Shown here piece by piece: positions 6,564 to 11,290 of a stretch of DNA of 11,290 bases (position 1 is its first letter; each line of letters opens with the position of its first letter). This stretch comes from an uncultured Lachnospiraceae bacterium (lineage in GTDB: Bacteria > Bacillota > Clostridia > Lachnospirales > Lachnospiraceae): positions 1 through 11,290 of the forward strand of contig CAOKHR010000054.1 in NCBI GenBank assembly GCA_948468325.1, written 5' to 3'. The position numbers and the translations under genes were made by a program. Below the pieces are notes generated by a model. It was given only the letters and a program-made list of their open reading frames with translations, did no database searches and was not told where the DNA came from.

Positions 6564-7343
6564 TCAGGACAGATAATTTCGCATACTTTTTAAAGCGGAT
6601 TTTTCCAGCCGGCTGACCTGGGCCTGGGAAATATGAATTTCTTCTGCGACTTCCATCTGGGTTTTTCCTTCAAAAAAGCGGAGCTTTATAATATAGTTTT
6701 CCCGTTTGTTCAGATGCTTCATAGCATCATTTACAGAAAGAGATTCAATCCAGTTTTCCTCTTTGTTCTTTTTGTCTTTGACCTGATCCATGACATAGAG
6801 GGTATCACCGCCGTCTGTATAGACAGGGTCATAGAGAGAAAGCGGACTTTGAATGGCGTCTAAGGCAAATACCAGCTCCTCTTTGGGGATGCCCGTGGAG
6901 TCGGCAATGTCCTGTATGGTAGGTTCTTTAAAAGAGGTTTTAGATAATTCTTCCCTGGCATGGATAGCTTTGTATGCAGTATCACGGAGTGAGCGGCTGA
7001 CGCGTATGGAAGATGCATTGTCCCGCAGATAACGCCGGATTTCGCCGATGATCATCGGAACCGCATAGGTGGAAAATTTCACTCCAATCGTGTCATCGAA
7101 ATTATCAATTGATTTGATTAAACCGATGCAGCCGATTTGAAACAGATCGTCTACATTTTCATTATTGCCGGAAAAGCGTTTGATGACGCTTAATACCAGT
7201 CTTAGGTTGCCTTTGATATACGTTTCTCTGGCAGCGGCATCGCCGGCTTTGATTTTTTTAAATAATGCTTCTTTTTCCTCTTCTCCCAGGATGGGGAGCT
7301 TTGCTGTGTTAACACCGCAGATTTCGACTTTGTAGACAGCCAT
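6564..7343 (-). CDS. sigG: Late forespore sigma factor SigG
   Basis: RNA polymerase sigma factor active in the forespore after engulfment; it directs spore coat-independent late genes such as SASPs and germination proteins. The product has 259 residues, nearly the length of the B. subtilis protein (260). The N-terminus KVEICGVNTAKLPIL is a SigG hallmark (anti-sigma binding region). Region 2 spans about 46-109, with VDDLFQIGCIGLIKSIDNFD and KFSTYAVPMIIGEIRRYLRD. IRVSRSLRD (113-121) opens region 3, and GKTQMEVAEEIHISQAQVSR (226-245) is region 4.2. The start has CTGGAGG with GGAGG at 7351-7355, 7 bases before the ATG. It is convergent with the RNase gene (4 bases between stops), with no clear terminator between them. 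Confidence 0.96.
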   Translation of the reverse strand: MAVYKVEICGVNTAKLPILGEEEKEALFKKIKAGDAAARETYIKGNLRLVLSVIKRFSGNNENVDDLFQIGCIGLIKSIDNFDDTIGVKFSTYAVPMIIGEIRRYLRDNASSIRVSRSLRDTAYKAIHAREELSKTSFKEPTIQDIADSTGIPKEELVFALDAIQSPLSLYDPVYTDGGDTLYVMDQVKDKKNKEENWIESLSVNDAMKHLNKRENYIIKLRFFEGKTQMEVAEEIHISQAQVSRLEKSALKSMRNYLS

Positions 7344-7379
7344 GAGAAGACCTCCAGTTTCTTAAAGTAGTATATAAAA

Positions 7380-7408
7380 ATCATTCTCATTTCAGGCTGT
7401 TTTTATTC
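7380..7408 (-). promoter_or_regulatory. Candidate sigma-F-type promoter for sigG
   Basis: On the minus strand, GAATA (7404-7408) is followed after 15 bases by GAGAATGAT (7380-7388). Compared with the sigma-F pattern GYATA / GGNNANAHT, the -35 has one mismatch and the -10 two. Spacing and distance to the ATG (about 37 bases from the -10) are suitable. In B. subtilis, spoIIIG (sigG) is first transcribed by sigma-F. This is a motif match only. Confidence 0.35.
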
Positions 7409-7419
7409 ATGAAAAACAA

Positions 7420-7425
7420 TATAAT
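7420..7425 (+). promoter_or_regulatory. -10-like TATAAT before the small unknown gene
   Basis: A perfect TATAAT lies 18 bases before ATG 7444, inside a small dyad ACAAT-ATA-ATTGT (7416-7428). The -35 at the right distance (CTGTTT, 7397-7402) is poor. This would need an activator, another sigma factor, or a start site almost at the ribosome site, so confidence is low. Confidence 0.3.
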
Positions 7426-7443
7426 TGTACGGGGTGATATAAG

Positions 7444-7761
7444 ATGAAAGATATGATTGACAAAAGAAATTTTAAAGAAAAATGTGCGAGAAGTATTGTG
7501 AAAGGCTATAATGTACACTATGTTACGCAGGAAGAATCAGATGCAAAAAAAGCAATGGAAAACGCGCAGAATATGCCGCCGGATTCGGATAAAAAACCTG
7601 CGTCCCAGCCTGTCTTTCAGGCAGATGAAAGATATGCCGGCGTGCCTTCTTCCCAGTACGGGACAACGGCCGTTCAGGATCAGGCAACAAAAGAACAGAT
7701 CGAAAAAATTCTGGGCGAACGGAAAGATGATGTGTTTGAGACAATGAAAGAATTACAGTAG
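7444..7761 (+). CDS. Small uncharacterised hydrophilic protein
   Basis: I do not recognise this 105-residue protein. It starts basic (KDMIDKRNFKEKCARSIVKG). The middle is probably disordered and rich in Pro/Gln/Ser/Asp (about 30-75), and an acidic-basic, probably helical tail follows (TKEQIEKILGERKDDVFETM). There is no signal peptide or membrane segment, and a single Cys. The ribosome site GGGGTGA (7431-7437) is 6 bases before the ATG, which together with the absence of overlap supports a real gene. It is divergent from sigG and lies 50 bases upstream of dapF in the same direction, so it probably shares a transcript with dapF. A forespore or lysine-linked role would be guesswork from position alone. 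Confidence 0.7.
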   Translation: MKDMIDKRNFKEKCARSIVKGYNVHYVTQEESDAKKAMENAQNMPPDSDKKPASQPVFQADERYAGVPSSQYGTTAVQDQATKEQIEKILGERKDDVFETMKELQ

Positions 7762-7800
7762 TCTGCATACACTGGTATTAAGAAGCATGAATTATGATGC

Positions 7801-7805
7801 GGAGG
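7801..7805 (+). promoter_or_regulatory. Ribosome binding site that fixes the dapF start at TTG 7812
   Basis: GGAGG lies 6 bases before TTG 7812, ideal spacing. The in-frame ATGs at 7794 and 7797 lie upstream of this site and have no ribosome site of their own. The extra residues they would add (MMRRKF) are not typical of the family. Confidence 0.75.
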
Positions 7806-7811
7806 AAATTT

Positions 7812-8657
7812 TTGAGTATCCTTACATTGCACAAATACCACGGTCTTGGAAATGATTATCTGGTATTAGATCCAAATCAGAACAAAGTGAGTATGCAGGA
7901 GCGGAAGATAAAAATGCTCTGTCAGAGAAATTTTGGCGCAGGTGCGGATGGAATTTTGTACGGGCCGTTTCTGGAGAACGGAAAAATAAAAGTATTTATT
8001 TACAATCCGGACGGAAGCGAAACCGGACAAAGCGGAAACGGCGTGAGAATTTTTGCCAGATATTTAAAGGATTTTGGATACGTAGCAGGACCCAAAATCG
8101 TACTGACGACACAGTCCGGTGATGCAGAAGTGGAATTTTTAGATGAGACAAATGGCTTTATGAGGGTAAATATGGGAAAAGCGGATTTTGTGACAACTTC
8201 TGCGCCAAAAGGAAGTTTTGTTCATGAAATGATAAATGAGCCGCTGATGTTTCACGGAACACTGTACAATACGACATGTCTGTCTGTAGGAAATCCAAAC
8301 TGCGTCATCATGACAGAGGAAGTTTCATCCAAAGAAGCAAAGGAACTTGGCCCTTATGTCGAAAACGCCGCTTATTTTTCGGAACGGATGAATCTTCTGC
8401 TTTGCAAAGTAAAGTCAAAAAAACGGCTTAGAATTGAAATTTATGAACGCGGGGCGGGTTATACGTTAGCTTCCGGTACAGGAGCCGCTGCAGCGGCGGC
8501 AGCGGCTTTTCGCATGGGACTTACAGATCGTCAGATGACGGTAGAGATGCCCGGAGGAGAACTTGAGGTTGAGATTGATGCAGACGGAACCATTTATATG
8601 ACGGGCGGCGTAAAAAGAATAGGGACGTTTACAATAGCGGAAGATTTTTTTACATGA
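7812..8657 (+). CDS. dapF: DapF-family diaminopimelate epimerase with both catalytic cysteines replaced by serine
   Basis: DapF interconverts LL- and meso-diaminopimelate, the lysine and peptidoglycan precursor, without cofactor by a two-cysteine acid/base pair. The product here is 281 residues from TTG 7812. Family features are clear: KYHGLGNDY (8-16), GADGILYG, YNPDGSE (65-70), SVGNPNC (158-164) and YERGAGYT (211-218). However, the first catalytic motif is SGNGVR (Ser74, normally Cys-Gly-Asn-Gly) and the second is ASGTGA (Ser221, normally Ala-Cys-Gly-Thr/Ser-Gly). NPH has become NPN, and the Glu in GAGET is Tyr217. Substrate-binding Asn14, Glu212 and Arg213 are kept. The fold is certain, but the reaction is not. 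It may be a slower DAP epimerase, an isomerase of a different substrate, or a variant of a known clostridial subgroup. It is followed by a terminator. Confidence 0.88.
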   Translation: MSILTLHKYHGLGNDYLVLDPNQNKVSMQERKIKMLCQRNFGAGADGILYGPFLENGKIKVFIYNPDGSETGQSGNGVRIFARYLKDFGYVAGPKIVLTTQSGDAEVEFLDETNGFMRVNMGKADFVTTSAPKGSFVHEMINEPLMFHGTLYNTTCLSVGNPNCVIMTEEVSSKEAKELGPYVENAAYFSERMNLLLCKVKSKKRLRIEIYERGAGYTLASGTGAAAAAAAAFRMGLTDRQMTVEMPGGELEVEIDADGTIYMTGGVKRIGTFTIAEDFFT

Positions 8658-8701
8658 CAGCTTATCTCAGAACATTATAGCGTGCTATCAGTTATGAAAA
8701 A

Positions 8702-8725
8702 CGGAGGCGGTGCCTCCGCTTTTTT
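8702..8725 (+). terminator. Intrinsic terminator after dapF
   Basis: CGGAGGC (8702-8708) pairs with GCCTCCG (8712-8718) around a GGT loop, followed by C and six T (8720-8725). The GC-rich 7-bp stem plus T-run closes the 7444-8657 transcript. Confidence 0.9.
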
Positions 8726-8771
8726 ATACCCCTCAGACCGTCTGAAAACATAATTTTTAAAATAAGCGCAA

Positions 8772-8800
8772 TTGACATAACAACAAATTTGTTGTAAGGC
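8772..8800 (+). promoter_or_regulatory. Relic promoter of the toxin locus
   Basis: A perfect -35 TTGACA (8772-8777) is followed after 17 bases by TAAGGC (8795-8800), a poor -10. The arrangement, with a palindrome filling the spacer, looks like an autoregulated toxin-antitoxin promoter whose -10 has decayed. A weaker TATACT at 8826-8831 is an alternative, but it abuts the ATG. Confidence 0.35.
8780..8795. promoter_or_regulatory. Perfect 16-bp palindrome ACAACAAATTTGTTGT, likely operator
   Basis: The two 8-base halves (8780-8787 and 8788-8795) are exact reverse complements with no spacer. The palindrome fills the space between the -35 and -10 positions, upstream of the toxin-like remnant. That is where an antitoxin-type autorepressor would bind. 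No gene for such a repressor is left nearby. Confidence 0.5.
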
Positions 8801-8831
8801 GTAATTGAACAAAAGAAAGAGATAATATACT

Positions 8832-8939
8832 ATGACCAGAACATTCAAAGAAGTTCCATTATTTACAAGAAAATGGCTGGAACTTGGATTGACAGATGAT
8901 ATGAGGAATACAGAAGCAATTTACGTTGTTCTTCTGTAA
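8832..8939 (+). pseudogene. N-terminal remnant of a RelE/HigB-like toxin
   Basis: The 35-codon frame begins MTRTFKEVPLFTRKW and continues LELGLTDDMRNTEAI, then ends in YVVLL and TAA. The first 30 or so residues match the typical opening of RelE/HigB-type mRNA interferases of type II toxin-antitoxin systems, which run to about 100-110 residues. The catalytic and core parts (the GTGGLRK region and basic C-terminus) are missing, and no antitoxin gene follows. It is therefore a dead fragment, probably left by an internal deletion just after the Asp-Asp of DDMRN. The ribosome site (AGAAAGAG) is weak. I recognised the family from memory of the N-terminal pattern only. Confidence 0.5.
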
Positions 8940-9030
8940 GTCTGCATATAGCTTCTAAGGTGTGGATTGTGAACCAACAAATAGTGAATGTAAATGCTGC
9001 TGCCCTGTCTGCTATCTATGGGTGACGGGC
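8940..9030. other. Non-coding stretch between toxin remnant and metF promoter
   Basis: I see no gene here on either strand. The only structure is an imperfect hairpin: GTAAA (8990-8994), GCCC (9002-9005) and GTC (9007-9009) against GAC-GGGC-TTTAC (9024-9035), with 7-base and 1-base bulges. Its right arm overlaps the metF -35. It lies upstream of the metF transcript and so is not a riboswitch for it. It may be debris from the lost toxin-antitoxin segment or a mobile element. Confidence 0.4.
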
Positions 9031-9059
9031 TTTACACCGGTTGTTTTTTTTAGTATAAT
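9031..9059 (+). promoter_or_regulatory. Strong sigma-A promoter of metF
   Basis: TTTACA (9031-9036; 5 of 6), a 17-base spacer containing a T-run, and a perfect TATAAT (9054-9059). Transcription would begin near 9066, leaving a leader of about 38 bases before ATG 9104. That is too short for a SAM, THF or T-box element, so no RNA switch is apparent. Confidence 0.8.
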
Positions 9060-9103
9060 TTCCAGAGATAAAGAAAGTGCAGAATTTAGGACAGGTGAAG
9101 AAA

Positions 9104-9976
9104 ATGAAAATATCAGAACTTTTAGGCAGTGAAAAAATCGGGATTTCGTGTGAGCTGTTTCCGCCAAAACTTGGAAGCCAGCTTGCGAATGTAAAAGACG
9201 TGGTAAAGGAAATGGCGGATTTAAAGCCGTCTTATATGAGTATTACATACGGGGCGACTGGCGGAACAAGTGAATATACCGTAGATATTGCCAATGAAAT
9301 TCAGAATGTAAACCATATTCCGGCTCTTGCACATTTGACCTGCGCGTCTTCCGGCAAAGAGAAAGTGCATGAAGTGATTGAAGAGTTAAAGGAAGCCCAT
9401 ATCGAAAATATTTTAGCCCTCCGCGGTGATATTCCTGAGAATGCAGATTTTACACTGCAGAGAGATTACAAATATGCCAGCGAATTGATTTATGACATTA
9501 AGGCTCAGGGGGATTTCTGTATTGGAGGCGCATGCTATCCGGAGGGACATCCGGAGGCAAAAACCATGGAAGAAGATTTAATTCATTTAAAAGACAAAGT
9601 GGATGCCGGATGTGACTTTCTTACGACACAGATGTTTTTTGACAATAATATTTACTACAATTTCATGTATAAAGTACTGCAGAAAAATATTACCGTTCCG
9701 GTTATTCCGGGAATTATGCCGGTGACAAACAGCGGGCAGATTAAAAAAATCATTTCGCTTTCCGGAAATATGGTTCCGCCGCGTTTTAAGGCAATTGTAG
9801 ACAGGTTTGCAGACAATCCGTCAGCCATGCGGCAGGCAGGAATTGCTTATGCAGCGGAACAGATTATTGATTTGATTGCAAACGGTGTAAATCATATCCA
9901 TATTTATACGATGAATAAACCCGGCGTGGCAGGCGAAATTTTCAACCTCTTGTCAGAAATTTACGTCAGAGGTTGA
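9104..9976 (+). CDS. metF: Methylenetetrahydrofolate reductase MetF
   Basis: Flavoenzyme that reduces 5,10-methylene-THF to 5-methyl-THF, supplying methyl groups for methionine (and, in acetogens, the methyl branch of the Wood-Ljungdahl pathway). The product has 290 residues with a single TIM-barrel domain and no C-terminal regulatory half, as in bacterial MetF. SCELFPPK (15-22) carries the catalytic Glu17, HLTC is at 77-80, ALRGDIP (105-111) provides Asp109, and FLTTQMFFDN (172-181) and PVIPGIMPV (199-207) follow. HIYTMNKP (266-273) is the usual ending. An in-frame GTG at 9077 is rejected as start because AGGTGA (9093-9098) serves ATG 9104 and 9077 lies only about 11 bases from the transcription start. 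No metH or MTHFR accessory gene is next to it. The 3' end overlaps the opposite gene by 24 bases. Confidence 0.95.
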   Translation: MKISELLGSEKIGISCELFPPKLGSQLANVKDVVKEMADLKPSYMSITYGATGGTSEYTVDIANEIQNVNHIPALAHLTCASSGKEKVHEVIEELKEAHIENILALRGDIPENADFTLQRDYKYASELIYDIKAQGDFCIGGACYPEGHPEAKTMEEDLIHLKDKVDAGCDFLTTQMFFDNNIYYNFMYKVLQKNITVPVIPGIMPVTNSGQIKKIISLSGNMVPPRFKAIVDRFADNPSAMRQAGIAYAAEQIIDLIANGVNHIHIYTMNKPGVAGEIFNLLSEIYVRG

Positions 9977-9977
9977 A
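9941..9977. terminator. Inverted repeat across the two convergent stop codons, possible bidirectional terminator
   Basis: TTCAACCTCT (9941-9950) and AGAGGTTGAA (9968-9977) are perfect 10-base complements around a 17-base loop. The repeat covers the metF stop (9974-9976) and the stop of the opposite gene (9953-9955). No T-run follows immediately; on the plus strand a T-run begins at 9992 after GGCGAAGCC. Terminator activity is therefore uncertain, but no other candidate separates these convergent genes. Confidence 0.4.
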
Positions 9978-11290
9978 GATGTTTGGCGAAGCCTTTTTTT
10001 CCAGAGAATCCATACAGAAAGCATGGAAACGGAAAGCTGGCTTAACAGCATCCCCATTAAATATGCCTGCAGGCCGAAACGGGGAACTCCGAAAAAGACG
10101 AAGCAGATCCGCACAAAATTTCCGAGGAGATTTAATACAAACGGGTATCCCGGCATATCAAGTCCGTGCATAATGCTGGATAATATTGAAGATAAAAATA
10201 AAAACGGACAGATAAAGCTCAACATACAGATGAACTTGCCGGCAAGCGAGTTGCCGAATAAAAAACTGCCGATCCACTTGCCGGTAAGAAGCAGGCCGCC
10301 GGTGCAGAGAGAGCCGAGAAAAAGGCAGGTGAAAATCGTCTGATAAATGACTCTTTTGATTTTTGCATTGTCGTTTTGGCTGTCTGCTTCTGAAATTGCA
10401 GGGAGAATCATGACCGAAACGGAATTGGTAAATACCGTGGGAAGGGTGACAACGGACAGAGCCATTCCTGTAAGTACGCCGTAAAGACTCAGCGCGTCGG
10501 ACTGGGAGTATCCGAACAGGCAGAGCCTTGAGGGAATCAGTATGGATTCAAAGCTTGCAAATAAAGTTAAAGCCAGCCGGTTCATGCTAAGCGGGATGGA
10601 GTAGGTAAACAGTTTAAGGCCAGGAGAGGACACTCGAAATCCCGTGGATACAGTCTTTTCTTTTTTGGAGAAAAGAAGGGAGGTAACACAGAAGAGAAAA
10701 GCCCCGGCTTCTCCGAATACCAGTCCCCATACGGCAATGGAAGCATCAATTGTTTTGCCCTGTTCCAACTGAATCTGATATATAATAAATACAAAAATAA
10801 CACGGACGGATTGCTCAATCAGAGAAGAGACAGCAGGTATGGCTGCTTTTTTTCTGCCATAATAATATCCGTGGATACAGGAGTGAACAGACGCAAGAGG
10901 AATGGACAAGGCAAGGATTGGAATCAGCGGTTTGCAGCGGGGTTCCAATAATATATTTTCTGCGATAAATCCTGAATAGCGGAATAAAATCAGCATAGAT
11001 GCAAGTGAAAGTACGCCGGATGTAAGCAGCGCGAAACGAAGGAAACGCTTTGGCGAGGAGGGGTCGCGCATCTGGTATTCCGCAACAAATTTTGAAAGCG
11101 CTGTGCCTAGGCCGGATACGGTAATAGCAAAAAAAATGGTTGAAATCGGAAAAATAAGCTGATAGATACCAAGTCCTTCTGCACCGATTGTTCTCGACAG
11201 GAATATTCTATAAAAGAAGCCTATGATTTTGCCGAGAATGCCGGAAACGGTCAAAAGCAATGTGCCAAAAATAAGCGGATTTTTTATTTT
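9953..11290 (-). CDS. MOP-family lipid-linked oligosaccharide flippase, SpoVB/MurJ-like, 5' end cut by window
   Basis: Polytopic membrane transporter of the multidrug/oligosaccharyl-lipid/polysaccharide superfamily, expected to flip lipid-linked wall or polysaccharide precursors; SpoVB-type members act in spore cortex synthesis. The frame is open to the right edge: upstream of TTG 11258-11260 it reads KIKNPLIFGT, so the true start is outside and only a few residues are missing. Visible family signs are LLLTVSGILGKIIGFFYRIF then LSRTIGAEGLGIYQLIFP, ALSKFVAEY, and VTLPTVFTNSVSVMILPAISEA. Around twelve to fourteen hydrophobic helices are spread over the roughly 445 visible codons, and the tail is short and basic (KKRLRQTSS). 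SpoVB versus another YtgP/YkvU-like paralogue cannot be settled here. Confidence 0.85.
   Translation of the reverse strand, partial: KIKNPLIFGTLLLTVSGILGKIIGFFYRIFLSRTIGAEGLGIYQLIFPISTIFFAITVSGLGTALSKFVAEYQMRDPSSPKRFLRFALLTSGVLSLASMLILFRYSGFIAENILLEPRCKPLIPILALSIPLASVHSCIHGYYYGRKKAAIPAVSSLIEQSVRVIFVFIIYQIQLEQGKTIDASIAVWGLVFGEAGAFLFCVTSLLFSKKEKTVSTGFRVSSPGLKLFTYSIPLSMNRLALTLFASFESILIPSRLCLFGYSQSDALSLYGVLTGMALSVVTLPTVFTNSVSVMILPAISEADSQNDNAKIKRVIYQTIFTCLFLGSLCTGGLLLTGKWIGSFLFGNSLAGKFICMLSFICPFLFLSSILSSIMHGLDMPGYPFVLNLLGNFVRICFVFFGVPRFGLQAYLMGMLLSQLSVSMLSVWILWKKRLRQTSSTSDVNF

Noticed and set aside
6558..6591. AAAAAGT...ACTTTTT repeat as terminator between the RNase gene and sigG
   Set aside because: Only a 7-bp AT stem with a 20-base loop; too weak to call.
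7794..7811. dapF starting at ATG 7794 or 7797
   Set aside because: GGAGG lies downstream of these ATGs and 6 bases before TTG 7812, which gives the expected N-terminus.
8959..9024. Tiny frame GTG...TGA (MWIVNQQIV...) in the dapF-metF gap
   Set aside because: About 21 codons with no ribosome site and no recognisable similarity; probably chance.
9077..9103. Longer metF starting at GTG 9077
   Set aside because: It lies about 11 bases from the predicted transcription start and lacks a ribosome site; ATG 9104 has AGGTGA and matches family length.
8940..9103. Riboswitch (SAM, THF) or T-box in front of metF
   Set aside because: No conserved core sequences of these elements are visible, and the leader from the strong promoter is only about 38 bases.
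10023..10343. Plus-strand 106-codon frame inside the flippase gene
   Set aside because: It is antisense to a clear membrane transporter, is rich in Lys/Arg/Pro, lacks a ribosome site and has the look of a shadow frame.

Overview
The window reads as low-to-moderate GC Firmicute chromosome, almost certainly an endospore-forming member of the Clostridia. It resembles Lachnospiraceae in gene content and order, but that family assignment is inference. The reasons are: division genes followed directly by the spoIIG locus (spoIIGA-sigE), a sigG gene nearby, purine-rich Shine-Dalgarno sites, and frequent TTG/GTG starts on important genes (ftsZ TTG, spoIIGA GTG, dapF TTG).

Layout. 1-3216: the end of a division and cell-wall cluster, with a 5'-cut FtsW/SpoVE-type glycosyltransferase, ftsQ/divIB and ftsZ. 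It is closed by a perfect 16-bp hairpin terminator. ftsZ has its own candidate promoter with a perfect dyad over the -10. 3217-4891: the spoIIG locus. The promoter has a near-consensus -35 and a perfect -10 with an unusually long 21-bp spacer, and a near-0A box lies over the -35. It drives spoIIGA (the aspartic protease that activates pro-sigma-E) and sigE. The sigE reading frame carries an in-frame TGA inside the pro-sequence. 4892-7343: a beta-CASP metallo-beta-lactamase RNase gene, convergent with sigG (forespore sigma factor) on the minus strand, with 4 bases between them. 7444-8725: a small protein of unknown function and a DapF-family epimerase in which both catalytic cysteines are serine, ending in a terminator. 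8726-9103: a mostly non-coding stretch with an N-terminal remnant of a RelE/HigB-like toxin, a 16-bp palindrome beside it, and a strong promoter for metF. 9104-11290: metF, tail-to-tail and overlapping with a MurJ/SpoVB-like MOP flippase that runs off the right edge.

How the genes work together. FtsW, FtsQ and FtsZ build the division septum. The same ring machinery is repositioned at sporulation, when Spo0A turns on spoIIG. SpoIIGA then matures sigma-E in the mother cell, while sigma-G acts later in the forespore. The MOP flippase may supply lipid-linked precursors for wall or cortex. DapF and MetF belong to lysine/peptidoglycan and one-carbon/methionine metabolism.

The main points of interest are the nonsense codon in the sigma-E pro-sequence, the Ser/Ser DapF, the long-spacer spoIIG promoter, the toxin scar and the dyad on the ftsZ promoter. 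I see no CRISPR array, tRNA, rRNA or intact mobile element.
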